A DNA stretch of 49,007 bases from the NCBI RefSeq assembly GCF_001700435.1, contig NZ_LYPC01000018.1:450-49456 (forward strand), in the 5' to 3' direction. Under the pieces are notes generated by a model, which did no database searches, had not been told where the DNA came from, and saw only the letters and a list, made by a program, of their open reading frames with translations. The position numbers were made by a program, and so were the translations under genes. Positions 15,305 through 23,966 of this stretch are shown here, piece after piece. Each line of letters opens with the position of its first letter. Position 1 is the first letter of the stretch. The stretch comes from Paenibacillus pectinilyticus. GTDB taxonomy: Bacteria; Bacillota; Bacilli; Paenibacillales; NBRC-103111.

Positions 15305-16111
15305 ATGAAATTCGACCTACATACGCATCATGATCGATGCGGACATGCGCAAGATACGATTCGCGACTATATAGAAGCGGCCATTGCGAGCGGCCTTCAA
15401 GTGATCGGGATCTCTGACCATTCTCCATATTTCGGAAGTAAAGAAGATCATGCCCAACCCGCGATCGCGATGGCGAAAAGTGAGTTTCCGCGTTATATCG
15501 AGGAAGTGCTTCTCCTCAAACAAGAATATGCGAATAAAATCAACGTCCTTCTCGGCGTAGAATCTGATTATTTCCCAGAGTATGCGGATATCTATCGGCA
15601 AGAATACGCAAAATACCCGTTCGATTACATCATTGGATCTGTTCATCTTTCAGGCGGCGTTAGTATTTTTAACCGCAACCGCTGGAAGAGCCTGAACGAA
15701 GCCGAGCAGATCGCCCAAAAAGAAGAGTATTATCGCCTGATTGGTGAGTCGGCACGCTCCGGCATGTTCAATATCTTAGGGCATATCGATGCCATGAAGG
15801 GCTTCTATCCTGCTTTCTCCGATATCTCCACGCCCAAGGTTGATGAAACGCTGAAAATGATTGGTGAATCTGGTGTAGCGATCGAAATTAATACGTCAGG
15901 TAAAACCAAAGATGTCGGCGGCTGGTACCCCTCTCACGAAATTCTCGAACGTGCGCTGCATTACGGAGTTGAAGTTACCTTCGGATCGGATGCTCATGTG
16001 CCGAGTCGAGTAGCGGATGACTGGGAAGAGGTTCAGAAAACACTGAAGGAAATCGGCTTTCAACACTGGGTCTACTTCCAGCAAAAGCAGAAGCAAATCG
16101 TTGCACTCTAG
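15305..16111 (+). CDS. hisJ: PHP-family histidinol-phosphatase
   Basis: 268 aa from ATG 15305, with AGGAGG 7 nt upstream. PHP metal-binding motifs are all present: HTHHDRCGHA near the start, GISDHSPYF, GVESDYFPE, GSVHL, GHIDAMK and TFGSDAH. This is the layout of the Bacillus HisJ/HisK histidinol-phosphatase (EC 3.1.3.15), which makes histidinol in histidine biosynthesis. No other his gene adjoins; in Bacilli this gene often stands apart. Other PHP phosphoesterases share these motifs, so the substrate is likely but not certain. A strong terminator follows. Confidence 0.8.
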   Translation: MKFDLHTHHDRCGHAQDTIRDYIEAAIASGLQVIGISDHSPYFGSKEDHAQPAIAMAKSEFPRYIEEVLLLKQEYANKINVLLGVESDYFPEYADIYRQEYAKYPFDYIIGSVHLSGGVSIFNRNRWKSLNEAEQIAQKEEYYRLIGESARSGMFNILGHIDAMKGFYPAFSDISTPKVDETLKMIGESGVAIEINTSGKTKDVGGWYPSHEILERALHYGVEVTFGSDAHVPSRVADDWEEVQKTLKEIGFQHWVYFQQKQKQIVAL

Positions 16112-16136
16112 CAGAAATTGCATACGTAGTTAACCT

Positions 16137-16174
16137 AAAAAAGAGGTGCCCCAGATCAATGGGACACCTCTTTT
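16137..16174. terminator. Bidirectional terminator between convergent genes
   Basis: AAAGAGGTG/CACCTCTTT outer arms and CCCA/TGGG inner arms around GATCAA, with A and T runs on either side. It serves the histidinol phosphatase (plus) and the GGDEF/EAL gene (minus). Confidence 0.85.
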
Positions 16175-16204
16175 GGTTATATGAAGTAATGAATCACAAC
16201 TACC

Positions 16205-18502
16205 TTACGATGTAGCGGCTAAGAAAGCTAACTTATCTTGTAACCGTTCGCTCAATGCCGCATGCATGTGCTCAGGTCTCATAGGTCGAAAGAAATAATA
16301 GCCTTGAATTTGACTGCAGCCATTCGTCACCAAGAAATCCGCCTGCTCTTCTGTTTCTACTCCCTCAGCAATGATCTGCAGCTGAAAAGCATTCGCAACA
16401 GATATGATCGCTTTGATCATATCGCGATCCTTTGCTTCCGTTTGTACGCCGCGGATAAATGATTGGTCTAGTTTGATTTTGGTCACCGGGAATCTTTTCA
16501 AATAGCTTAAAGACGAATAGTGCGTTCCGAAATCATCAACTGAAATCGAGATACCAAGTTGCCTTAACTTATGCAGTACTTCCATCTGCTCGTCCTGCAT
16601 TGCCACGTTCTCGGTGATTTCCATCTCTAGATATTTGGCTTCCAGCCCCGATTGCTCGAGAATAGCGATCACCTTATCAACAAAACGATCATCATTCAAT
16701 TGTTTGACAGAAATGTTTACCGATATGGAAAGGCGCTCATCCGAATCGCTATGCCAAGCTTTCATTTGATGGCATGCACCGCGGAGTACCCATTCGCCAA
16801 TGGCATCAATCATACCCAGCTCCTCGGAGATTGGAATAAAATCCGCAGGTGAAATGTACCCTTTGGTCGTATGATTCCACCTCAGAAGTGCCTCGACACC
16901 TACGATTGTTCCCTTCAAGCAATCAATTTGTGGCTGATACACAATTTCGAGTTCATTCCGATCCAGCGCTTCACGAAGATGGTTCCCCATTTCGAGCTTC
17001 AAGATCGAGTGCATCGCCATTTGTTGATTGAAGAAGCTGTAGGAGCTGCCGCTTTCTTTCTTAGCCATATACATAGCGATATCTGCATTCTTGAGCAGCG
17101 CATCCCACGTTGTCCCCCCATGAGGGTACTGGACGATACCGATACTCACGTTAATAAAGAAGGCATGATTCGCCAGCATATATGCCGGCTGCAGGACCTC
17201 ATTAATCTGTTCACAATAGGCTTGAATTTCCTGCTCCGTAGAGCAATGCTCCAACAAAATGGCGAATTCATCGCCACCGAATCTGGCAAAGGTGTGATAC
17301 ACCAGCTTGGATTCTTGAATCCGTTTCACGACCTCTTGCAGCATACAATCGCCCATATGATGTCCGTGTGAATCATTCACCATTTTGAAATTATCGAGAT
17401 CAAAGAAAAGTACGGCCAGCGTAGTGCCATTCACTTCATTACAGACAATTTGCTCTTTCAAAACCATTTGAAAATGTGCCCGATTATGTATACCTGTTAA
17501 TACATCGTGGTAAGCCATGTAAGATAATTGCTGCTCGGATTCCAGCATCCGTTTGGCCGACTCCTGCAGTTCCTGCTGCCCGGCCAGCAGTTCTTCATTC
17601 GCTGCGGTCAGATCTTCATTCGCAATTTGCAACTCCAGCGTTCTTTCCTTAACAGACTGACTTAAACGATCCCGCTGCCGGATAATATAGAAGATAAAGA
17701 ACAACCCTAAAATCAGAACAAACAGGATAGCGCCTCGAATTATCACAATCTGCTCATCAATTGACTTAACGGCATCGGCCGTAGGAATCCCCGCAAGCTC
17801 CAATTTCGTATCTTGCAGATCGATCACAGTGATCAAAGCTGATTCTTGAAATATGTTATTGTCACCATAGAATGCAGCATTCCCATGGGTTCGAATCGCC
17901 ATACGCAGCCCATTCGAGCCTTCCCCATCCATCCCTGCTTCAACAAGCAGTTGATCCATATTAATAGCGACCGAAACAAAGCCCCAGAATGTACCATCCT
18001 GGAATAAGGCTTTACGCGCTACCACCCCATTCACACCTTGAAGCAGTTGAAAAGGTCCTTCGATTGTCATTCTCTTCGTTACAAGCGTATGTAAAACTTG
18101 CTCATGCACATTGGCACGCGGGTCCTTCAATAGATTCCAATTGAGGATACTCTCATTCCCTTTAATGGGATATACATACTTCATAATACCTTGAGGCGCA
18201 ATAATGACATTGAACGCAGATGCCTGCGCCCCGGTATAGAGAGCTTGCAGATAAGACTGAATCTCCACATCATCTTTATCGCGTAGGAAATTGGCACTCA
18301 CGTAAGCTTCCAGACTTACCATCAAATTAAAATTACGATTAATGACTGACTTTAGAGCAACGCCTTGTGCCGAAAGTTGGGCATATTCCGTGTTTTTCAA
18401 TTCATGGAGCAGTGATGTTTTGTACATCGTAAGTACAGACTCGGAAGAGGAGAAGAGAAGGACAAAGATGAGAGATAAAAACATATATTGTATTTTTTTC
18501 AA
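16205..18502 (-). CDS. CHASE-GGDEF-EAL cyclic-di-GMP protein
   Basis: 765 aa from TTG 18502, 9 nt after GGGAGG; the frame runs upstream but the ribosome site falls inside it. The first ~20 residues are a membrane helix, residues about 40-240 an extracytoplasmic CHASE-type sensor, a second membrane helix lies at about 255-280, then a coiled coil (Q/E/L-rich) to about 330. GGDEF is intact (FARFGGDEF), but the RxxD inhibitory site before it is missing. EAL residues all look present: VEALLR, VNIS, EITE, DDFGTHYS, IKLD, AEGVE and QGYYF. It may thus make or degrade c-di-GMP; which activity dominates cannot be read from sequence. Confidence 0.9.
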   Translation of the reverse strand: MKKIQYMFLSLIFVLLFSSSESVLTMYKTSLLHELKNTEYAQLSAQGVALKSVINRNFNLMVSLEAYVSANFLRDKDDVEIQSYLQALYTGAQASAFNVIIAPQGIMKYVYPIKGNESILNWNLLKDPRANVHEQVLHTLVTKRMTIEGPFQLLQGVNGVVARKALFQDGTFWGFVSVAINMDQLLVEAGMDGEGSNGLRMAIRTHGNAAFYGDNNIFQESALITVIDLQDTKLELAGIPTADAVKSIDEQIVIIRGAILFVLILGLFFIFYIIRQRDRLSQSVKERTLELQIANEDLTAANEELLAGQQELQESAKRMLESEQQLSYMAYHDVLTGIHNRAHFQMVLKEQIVCNEVNGTTLAVLFFDLDNFKMVNDSHGHHMGDCMLQEVVKRIQESKLVYHTFARFGGDEFAILLEHCSTEQEIQAYCEQINEVLQPAYMLANHAFFINVSIGIVQYPHGGTTWDALLKNADIAMYMAKKESGSSYSFFNQQMAMHSILKLEMGNHLREALDRNELEIVYQPQIDCLKGTIVGVEALLRWNHTTKGYISPADFIPISEELGMIDAIGEWVLRGACHQMKAWHSDSDERLSISVNISVKQLNDDRFVDKVIAILEQSGLEAKYLEMEITENVAMQDEQMEVLHKLRQLGISISVDDFGTHYSSLSYLKRFPVTKIKLDQSFIRGVQTEAKDRDMIKAIISVANAFQLQIIAEGVETEEQADFLVTNGCSQIQGYYFFRPMRPEHMHAALSERLQDKLAFLAATS

Positions 18503-18590
18503 GGTTAGTATCCTCCCATTCGACAAAAGACGGTGACATAGTTCGACATCTTTCTCTATTATTTCATCTCCGCTCCCTAACTGGCAAATA

Positions 18591-19850
18591 TTATTTAATT
18601 AATGCTTGTGGTCGACGAATCCGAACAGCCATAATTGCCGCTATTAAACATAAAAAACCTGCCATAGTAAATGGCACTGTATAGCTTCCGAGCCAATCTC
18701 GCAGCAGTCCAGCTTGAAACGCCGCAAAAGATGCGCCTAATTGATGGGCCACCACAATCCAGCCAAAGACCATTCCCGCTTTCTCTTTCCCGAAAATGTC
18801 TGAGGCGATCCGCACAGTGGGCGGAACTGTTGCTATCCAATCCAAACCATAAAAGACCGCGAACACAAGTAGTTCTGTATACCCTAATCCAAGCGCCTGC
18901 GGGAGAAAAATAAGTGAAATCCCGCGCAGTCCGTAGTACCAGAACAGCAGCCAGCGACCGTCAAAACGATCCGTCAGCCAGCCTGACATCGTCGTCCCGA
19001 TAAGATCGAAAATCCCCATTAGCGCCAATAACCCCGCCGCGGTAACCTCAGGAATGCCATAATCGCCACAAGCTGGAATCAGGTGAGTGCCTATTAACCC
19101 ATTCGTAGAAAAGCCGCAAAAGAAAAAGGTACCTGCTAGCAGCCAAAAAGCGCCATGTCGACTGGCATCCCTCAGTGTACGCAGGGGTGTTAGAAAGATA
19201 TTTCCCTTAAATGGTGTAGGTGCCACCACTTGATCAGAGCCATAGGCTGCTGCGCCAACCTCATAGGGATGATTCCGCATCCAGATTGCAACAATCGGAA
19301 TTAAAACGGCAATGACAGCAATTGCTGTATATATGGCGTAGCGCCAGCCAATGTCGACTGTGATTTTGGCCAGTAAGGGCAGAAACAGCAGTTGCCCCGT
19401 TGCTGCACTCGCCGTCAGGATACCCACCACGACACCTTTGTGCTGCACGAACCAGCGATTCGCAATGGTCACCCCTAGTACATTAGCCAGACAGCCCGTG
19501 CTCAATCCAACCAAGATACCCCACAGAATATCAAATTGCCACAAGGCTGTCATCATCGGCGTAAGCGCTAGACTAGCACCTATACTGATCAACGAAGTTA
19601 GCATCACTCGGCGTGTGCCGAACTTCTCCATCAGCGCCGCAGAGAAAGGCCCCATCAGGCCGTATAATAAAATGTTGATCGAGACGACGGAGGATACGTC
19701 AGCCCGGCCCCATCCGAACTCTTTTTCAAAGGGAAGCATGAAAATGCTAGGGATTGAACGGATTCCTGCCGACACAATCAGTGTCAAAAAGGTCACAGCC
19801 ACAACAACCCAACCATAGAACCACTGCCGTCTTTTACCTGCTATTCCCAT
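18591..19850 (-). CDS. MFS transporter, OFA/monocarboxylate type
   Basis: 419 aa with 12 hydrophobic segments. The opening (FYGWVVVAVTFLTLIVSAGIRSIPSIFMLPFEKEFGW) is typical of the oxalate/formate antiporter and monocarboxylate transporter branch of MFS. Loop 2-3 has EKFGTRR, and a central loop lies around 195-220. AGAGAGG precedes the ATG. It lies 88 bp past the GGDEF/EAL start on the same strand and is divergent from the ParB-like gene. An organic acid is the likely substrate, by family only. Confidence 0.85.
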   Translation of the reverse strand: MGIAGKRRQWFYGWVVVAVTFLTLIVSAGIRSIPSIFMLPFEKEFGWGRADVSSVVSINILLYGLMGPFSAALMEKFGTRRVMLTSLISIGASLALTPMMTALWQFDILWGILVGLSTGCLANVLGVTIANRWFVQHKGVVVGILTASAATGQLLFLPLLAKITVDIGWRYAIYTAIAVIAVLIPIVAIWMRNHPYEVGAAAYGSDQVVAPTPFKGNIFLTPLRTLRDASRHGAFWLLAGTFFFCGFSTNGLIGTHLIPACGDYGIPEVTAAGLLALMGIFDLIGTTMSGWLTDRFDGRWLLFWYYGLRGISLIFLPQALGLGYTELLVFAVFYGLDWIATVPPTVRIASDIFGKEKAGMVFGWIVVAHQLGASFAAFQAGLLRDWLGSYTVPFTMAGFLCLIAAIMAVRIRRPQALIK

Positions 19851-19944
19851 TAAAACAACCTCTCTCTATCTGATATGCATTCCCACGATTCCAACCTTGA
19901 TATATAATTAAGCTAGTTAAACCTGAACGAATGGAGATATGAAG

Positions 19945-21027
19945 ATGGATATACATAATATTCCTATGCGTCTAATTGATGAAGACACGGACCAGCCCCG
20001 CTATCAGTTCGATGAAGAGGCGCTGCAAGAATTAATGAAAAGCATTGGCGAAATTGGCCTGCTCTCCCCTATCAAAGTGCGAACGACGGCCGACAACCGG
20101 TATAAGATTATCTACGGAAACCGCAGGTACAAAGCTAGTAAAATGCTAGGACTAGAGGCGATACCGTGTATCGTTTCTAACGTTACAGATGAAATGGAAA
20201 TCTATCTGGAGCAAATTGCCGAAAATCTGACGCGAGAAGGATTTTCTCCTATTGAGGAAGCCGAGGCTTTTCATAAGCTCATGCATGATGCGAAGTTTAG
20301 TTCCTCCATTAAATACCTTTCTAGTAAACTTGGCAAGCCTGAATCCTATATCAAAAACAAATGTGAGCTGCTCAAATTTGGGAACGCTATTAAGAAACTC
20401 ATCGTTGGCGGCACTGAAATTCGCAAAGATAAGCTCACCGAGGATCAACTGCTCCCACTGAAGGATCTTCCGATGGAACATCGCGATCCTCTAGCCCTGA
20501 TTATGGCGCGAGACGAAATGCCCGTCAGTGATGTCAAAAAAATAGCTAAAATGTTTAAGGATAAGGACATCTCAGACAGGATTAAAGGTCAGTTGCTCTA
20601 TAAATCAGGTCCTGAGTTACTAGAAACTTGGTCGACTTTCCAGAACAATCGAGCCGAACGTGCGAAGCCTGTGGCTGCCAAAACGCCATCTGCGAAAGTA
20701 GAGAAGGTCGCTGTTACGGTGGAGACTAATGAACATATGCCTGTTAGTGCAGGTGTGACGGAGGCTATTGTCACTTTGAGTGTGGAGCCGCAAGCTGCGG
20801 ATATTGCAATACCATCTGCCAGATCGCCAATTCAACTCAAATTGCAGCAATTACTTCAGTTGATTCCCGCGCCTCCCGCTCCTACAGAGCTACAAATGGA
20901 ACAGGATGCGCTAAGCGAGCAGGATAGAGAAACATTCACACAGGACGTGGCGAAGTTAGTTGATCAGCTGCAAGCACAATTGGACGCATGGAAAAAGGTT
21001 CAAGATATCGTAGTTTCACATGCATAG
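19945..21027 (+). CDS. ParB/Spo0J-like DNA-binding protein (orphan)
   Basis: 360 aa from ATG 19945 (GGAG 8 nt upstream; the ATG at 19939 is only 2 nt away). Residues 1-95 are the ParB N-terminal CTPase-type domain: DEDTDQPR..F, LLSPIKVR, and box II GNRRYKASK (the GxRRxxA motif). AENLTREGFSPIEEAEAFHKLM follows, then an HTH region with LSSKLGKPESYIKNKCEL. From about 230 there is an Ala/Val/Glu/Pro-rich linker and a helical C-terminal segment of Gln, Leu and Asp. No parA adjoins, and no full parS site (TGTTTCACGTGAAACA) was found in the window, so this is not the chromosomal parAB locus. A role in DNA binding is likely; the target is unknown. Confidence 0.85.
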   Translation: MDIHNIPMRLIDEDTDQPRYQFDEEALQELMKSIGEIGLLSPIKVRTTADNRYKIIYGNRRYKASKMLGLEAIPCIVSNVTDEMEIYLEQIAENLTREGFSPIEEAEAFHKLMHDAKFSSSIKYLSSKLGKPESYIKNKCELLKFGNAIKKLIVGGTEIRKDKLTEDQLLPLKDLPMEHRDPLALIMARDEMPVSDVKKIAKMFKDKDISDRIKGQLLYKSGPELLETWSTFQNNRAERAKPVAAKTPSAKVEKVAVTVETNEHMPVSAGVTEAIVTLSVEPQAADIAIPSARSPIQLKLQQLLQLIPAPPAPTELQMEQDALSEQDRETFTQDVAKLVDQLQAQLDAWKKVQDIVVSHA

Positions 21028-21040
21028 TGTCATGCTAGCA

Positions 21041-21098
21041 CCGCATTCGTATCCCCGCTCTTCCTAGTTAGGAGAGCCTGGGCAGGATGCGGTTTTTT
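21041..21098 (+). terminator. Terminator of the ParB-like gene
   Basis: CCGCAT/ATGCGG outer arms and GCTCTTCCTA/TAGGAGAGC inner arms around GTT, followed by six T. Confidence 0.8.
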
Positions 21099-21151
21099 GT
21101 TTAGGGATAGGCTCAGGTTCTGAGTTTATGCTTCATCAAATTTAGACCTAC

Positions 21152-21179
21152 CATACTACCATACAAGTATGGTAGTATG
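21152..21179. promoter_or_regulatory. Perfect palindromic operator of the GntR regulator
   Basis: CATACTACCATAC and its exact reverse complement GTATGGTAGTATG are separated by AA. The left half also contains TACCATAC twice in tandem (21149-21164). It lies 32 bp before the GntR start codon, where a repressor would block transcription of the gntR-uxuA-uxuB unit. A FadR/UxuR-type site is expected for this regulator class. Confidence 0.8.
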
Positions 21180-21211
21180 ACATTAAGCTTCATTTACCGA
21201 AGGAGAAACTC

Positions 21212-21889
21212 ATGGATTTATACCAGAAACCGCAAATCAGTTCCACACGAGACGCTGTCTACCACACGCTAAAGGACCAGATTCTGAGCCTTGCGCTATT
21301 GCCAGGTGCCAGCATTTCTGAGAAAGAAATGTCCGTAAGCTTCAATGTGAGCCGAACCCCAGTGCGAGAAAGCTTCGTTCAATTGGCACAGGAAGGTTTG
21401 CTGGACATCTACCCACAGCGAGGCACGGTTGTCTCCCGCATTGACTTGGAGCTCGTCGATGAAGCTCGCTTCATTCGCGAACAGCTGGAAAGCGCGGTAA
21501 TCCGCTTAGCATGCGGTACTTTTCCAGAGGAATCACTGCGAACGCTCCAGATGAATTTGGCCTCGCAGAAAGTGTGCATGGATGAGCAAGATTACAAGAA
21601 AATGTTTGAACTGGACGAAGCGTTTCATCACACGATTTTTGAGGGCTGCAAGAAAATGAACACATGGGCTGTCATTCAACAAATCAATGTGCATTTGAAC
21701 CGTACGCGTATGCTGCGACTAGCTACGGATCATCATTGGGATGAGCTGTACGCCCAGCATAAGCAGATTACCCAGGCTATTCAAGAGGGGCAACCAGATG
21801 TTGCCGAGCAATTAATCCGCGCTCATCTGCATGTGGGCATTGCCGATCAACAATTATTGAAAGAGAAGTTCCCTGCGTATTTCAAATAA
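21212..21889 (+). CDS. GntR-family (FadR/UxuR type) regulator
   Basis: 225 aa, with AAGGAG 7 nt before ATG. Residues about 10-75 are the GntR winged helix (DQILSLALLPGASISEKEMSVSFNVSRTPVRESFVQLAQEGLL...QRGTVV). Residues about 85-215 are the all-helical FCD ligand domain (FIREQLESAVIRLA, FHHTIFEGC with metal-type His, HLNRTRMLRL, HKQITQAI, HLHVGI). It starts 32 bp after a perfect palindrome and stands 30 bp before uxuA, so it very likely represses the mannonate operon and responds to a hexuronate intermediate. No ligand residue pattern fixes which one. Confidence 0.9.
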   Translation: MDLYQKPQISSTRDAVYHTLKDQILSLALLPGASISEKEMSVSFNVSRTPVRESFVQLAQEGLLDIYPQRGTVVSRIDLELVDEARFIREQLESAVIRLACGTFPEESLRTLQMNLASQKVCMDEQDYKKMFELDEAFHHTIFEGCKKMNTWAVIQQINVHLNRTRMLRLATDHHWDELYAQHKQITQAIQEGQPDVAEQLIRAHLHVGIADQQLLKEKFPAYFK

Positions 21890-21919
21890 TAGCATGATGA
21901 TGGAGGCGAATGTGCAGCT

Positions 21920-23029
21920 ATGAAAATGGTATTCCGCTGGTTCGGAGAGGGCAACGATACCGTTACACTTCGGCAAATCAAACAAATTCCAGGTGTGGAA
22001 GGCATCGTCTGGGCTTTGCACGATGTCCCTGCCGGTGAACAATGGCCGATGGACAAAATCCAAAAGATCAAAGCCCAGGCTGATCTCTTCGGGTTACATA
22101 TGCAGGTTGTGGAAAGCGTTAATATTCACGAGGATATTAAGTTAGGACTTCCAAGCCGCGACCGGTACATCGCTAATTATAAGAAAACGATTGCCACTTT
22201 AGCACAGGTTGGGGTTAAAGTTATTTGTTATAATTTCATGCCTGTGTTCGATTGGGTACGTACCGATTTGCACAAAGAGCTTGAGGATGGCTCAACGGCC
22301 CTCTTTTATGAAAAGAGTAAAATTGCTGATCTTGATCTAGCTGAGCATGTGCAAAGGATTAATGCCAATCCCGACTTCAGCATGCCTGGCTGGGAGCCAG
22401 AGCGGCTTGCTCATTTGACGGAGCTATTCGATGCTTATCAACATGTCACCGAGGAACATCTCTGGGCAAATTTAACCTATTTCTTGGACGAAATCATCCC
22501 TGTCGCCGCCGAGCATGGCATTCGTATGGCCATTCATCCGGACGATCCGCCATGGTCCGTCTTCGGACTTCCGCGCTTGATGACGAGCCAAGCGAATATT
22601 CGCCGCTTTCTAGCTCTGTATGACAGCCCCTACAACGGGCTAACGATGTGCAGCGGCTCACTCGGAGCTAATCCGAGTAATGATATCGTTGCGATCGTGC
22701 ATGAATTCGCGGATCGGATTCCTTTTGCTCATATTCGGAATGTTCGTGTGTACGAAAATGGGGATTTCATCGAGACCTCCCATCGGACAACAGATGGCAC
22801 GGTCGATATTGCCGGCATTGTGCAGGCGCTGCACGAGAATGGGTATGAGGGCTTTTGCCGTCCAGACCACGGTCGACATATATGGGATGAGCACTGCAGA
22901 CCGGGATACGGACTGTATGATCGCGCACTAGGCATTATGTATTTGTGGGGATTATGGGACATGATGTCCCGAAAAGGAGCTACATTACTTAAAGGAGCTG
23001 AAACTGATGACGATGAGCGAGTTAACTAA
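21920..23029 (+). CDS. uxuA: Mannonate dehydratase UxuA
   Basis: 369 aa, full family length. TIM-barrel UxuA signatures are clear: [13 protein letters not shown] at the start, [44 protein letters not shown] and [10 protein letters not shown]. It dehydrates D-mannonate to 2-keto-3-deoxygluconate (EC 4.2.1.8) in the cytosol, with Mn/Fe bound by His and Cys of these motifs. GGAGG lies about 13 nt before the ATG. The 3' end overlaps the start of uxuB by 23 nt. No kdgK or kdgA lies in the window, so later steps must be encoded elsewhere. Confidence 0.95.
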   Translation: MKMVFRWFGEGNDTVTLRQIKQIPGVEGIVWALHDVPAGEQWPMDKIQKIKAQADLFGLHMQVVESVNIHEDIKLGLPSRDRYIANYKKTIATLAQVGVKVICYNFMPVFDWVRTDLHKELEDGSTALFYEKSKIADLDLAEHVQRINANPDFSMPGWEPERLAHLTELFDAYQHVTEEHLWANLTYFLDEIIPVAAEHGIRMAIHPDDPPWSVFGLPRLMTSQANIRRFLALYDSPYNGLTMCSGSLGANPSNDIVAIVHEFADRIPFAHIRNVRVYENGDFIETSHRTTDGTVDIAGIVQALHENGYEGFCRPDHGRHIWDEHCRPGYGLYDRALGIMYLWGLWDMMSRKGATLLKGAETDDDERVN

Positions 23030-23876
23030 TTTACCAAATTTTTCATCCCTGGAAGGAAAAGTTGTTGTGATTACAGGTGGCGCGGGCGTTCTATGCCGTG
23101 TGATGGCACTGGAATTAGCTAGACAAGGCGCACGCGTAGCGATTCTTAATCGCACCCATGAGAAAGGGATAGCAGTCGTTAAGGATATTCAGGCCGCTGG
23201 TGGCGAAGCCGTTGCAGTTGCTTGCGATGTCACTGTCGCTGAAAGCGTCGAGCAAGCAGCGGCTTCCGTAGCTGAGCAGCTTGGCACCTGCGATATTCTG
23301 ATCAATGGAGCCGGGGGCAATCATGCCAGCGCGAATACAACGAACGAGATTTTCAAGTTAGAAGACTTAGATAATCCCGATGTGCAATCCTTCTATGATC
23401 TAAGCATTTCCGGTTTCCGCAATGTGCTTGATCTTAATTTCGTCGGCACGCTGATTCCTACCCAAATTTTCACCAAGCAGATGCATGGGAAAACAGGGGC
23501 AACGGTAATCAATATTTCATCGATGAGCGCACCCTCGCCGATGACCAAGGTTCCTGCCTATAGCGCGGCGAAAGCAGCCATTGATAATTTCACAAAATGG
23601 CTGGCTGTCCATTTGGCCGAAAGCGGCATTCGCGTGAATGCCATTGCGCCTGGGTTCTTTTTGACGGAGCAGAACACCAAATTGTTAGTGAAAGAAGACG
23701 GTTCATTGACCGATCGTTCTCATAAAATCATTTCCCATACCCCGATGCGCCGATTCGGCAAGCCGGAAGATCTGCTCGGCACGTTGATATGGTTAGCAGA
23801 TTCCGACATGTCCCGTTTCGTGACGGGTACAACGATACCTGTGGATGGCGGATTCATGGCCTATTCGGGCGTCTAA
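23007..23876 (+). CDS. uxuB: D-mannonate oxidoreductase, SDR type (UxuB/YjmF-like)
   Basis: 289 aa. SDR motifs: TGGAGVLC (variant TGxxxGxG), GACD-type NGAGG, catalytic Ser in NISSMS and YSAAKAA. The Bacillus enzyme for fructuronate to mannonate (YjmF/UxuB) is an SDR, and this gene overlaps uxuA, so fructuronate reductase (EC 1.1.1.57) is the best call. AAAGGAG lies 9 nt before the ATG, inside uxuA. The GNH insert after NGAGG and the extended loop before the catalytic Ser fit this subfamily. Terminated by the hairpin shared with the hybrid kinase. Confidence 0.85.
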   Translation: MTMSELTNLPNFSSLEGKVVVITGGAGVLCRVMALELARQGARVAILNRTHEKGIAVVKDIQAAGGEAVAVACDVTVAESVEQAAASVAEQLGTCDILINGAGGNHASANTTNEIFKLEDLDNPDVQSFYDLSISGFRNVLDLNFVGTLIPTQIFTKQMHGKTGATVINISSMSAPSPMTKVPAYSAAKAAIDNFTKWLAVHLAESGIRVNAIAPGFFLTEQNTKLLVKEDGSLTDRSHKIISHTPMRRFGKPEDLLGTLIWLADSDMSRFVTGTTIPVDGGFMAYSGV

Positions 23877-23902
23877 CACACGATGACGATATAGAAAGTA
23901 GA

Positions 23903-23950
23903 AAAGCTTCTCCTTATCCGCTTAACCCGATTTGGAGGAGCTTTCTTTTA
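23903..23950. terminator. Bidirectional terminator uxuB / hybrid kinase
   Basis: AAAGCTTCTCC and GGAGGAGCTTT pair with one mismatch around a 20-nt loop, followed by CTTTT on the plus strand and by CTACTTTC on the minus strand. The plus-strand role is the stronger one. Confidence 0.65.
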
Positions 23951-23966
23951 CGCTGCTGAGCCCTGT

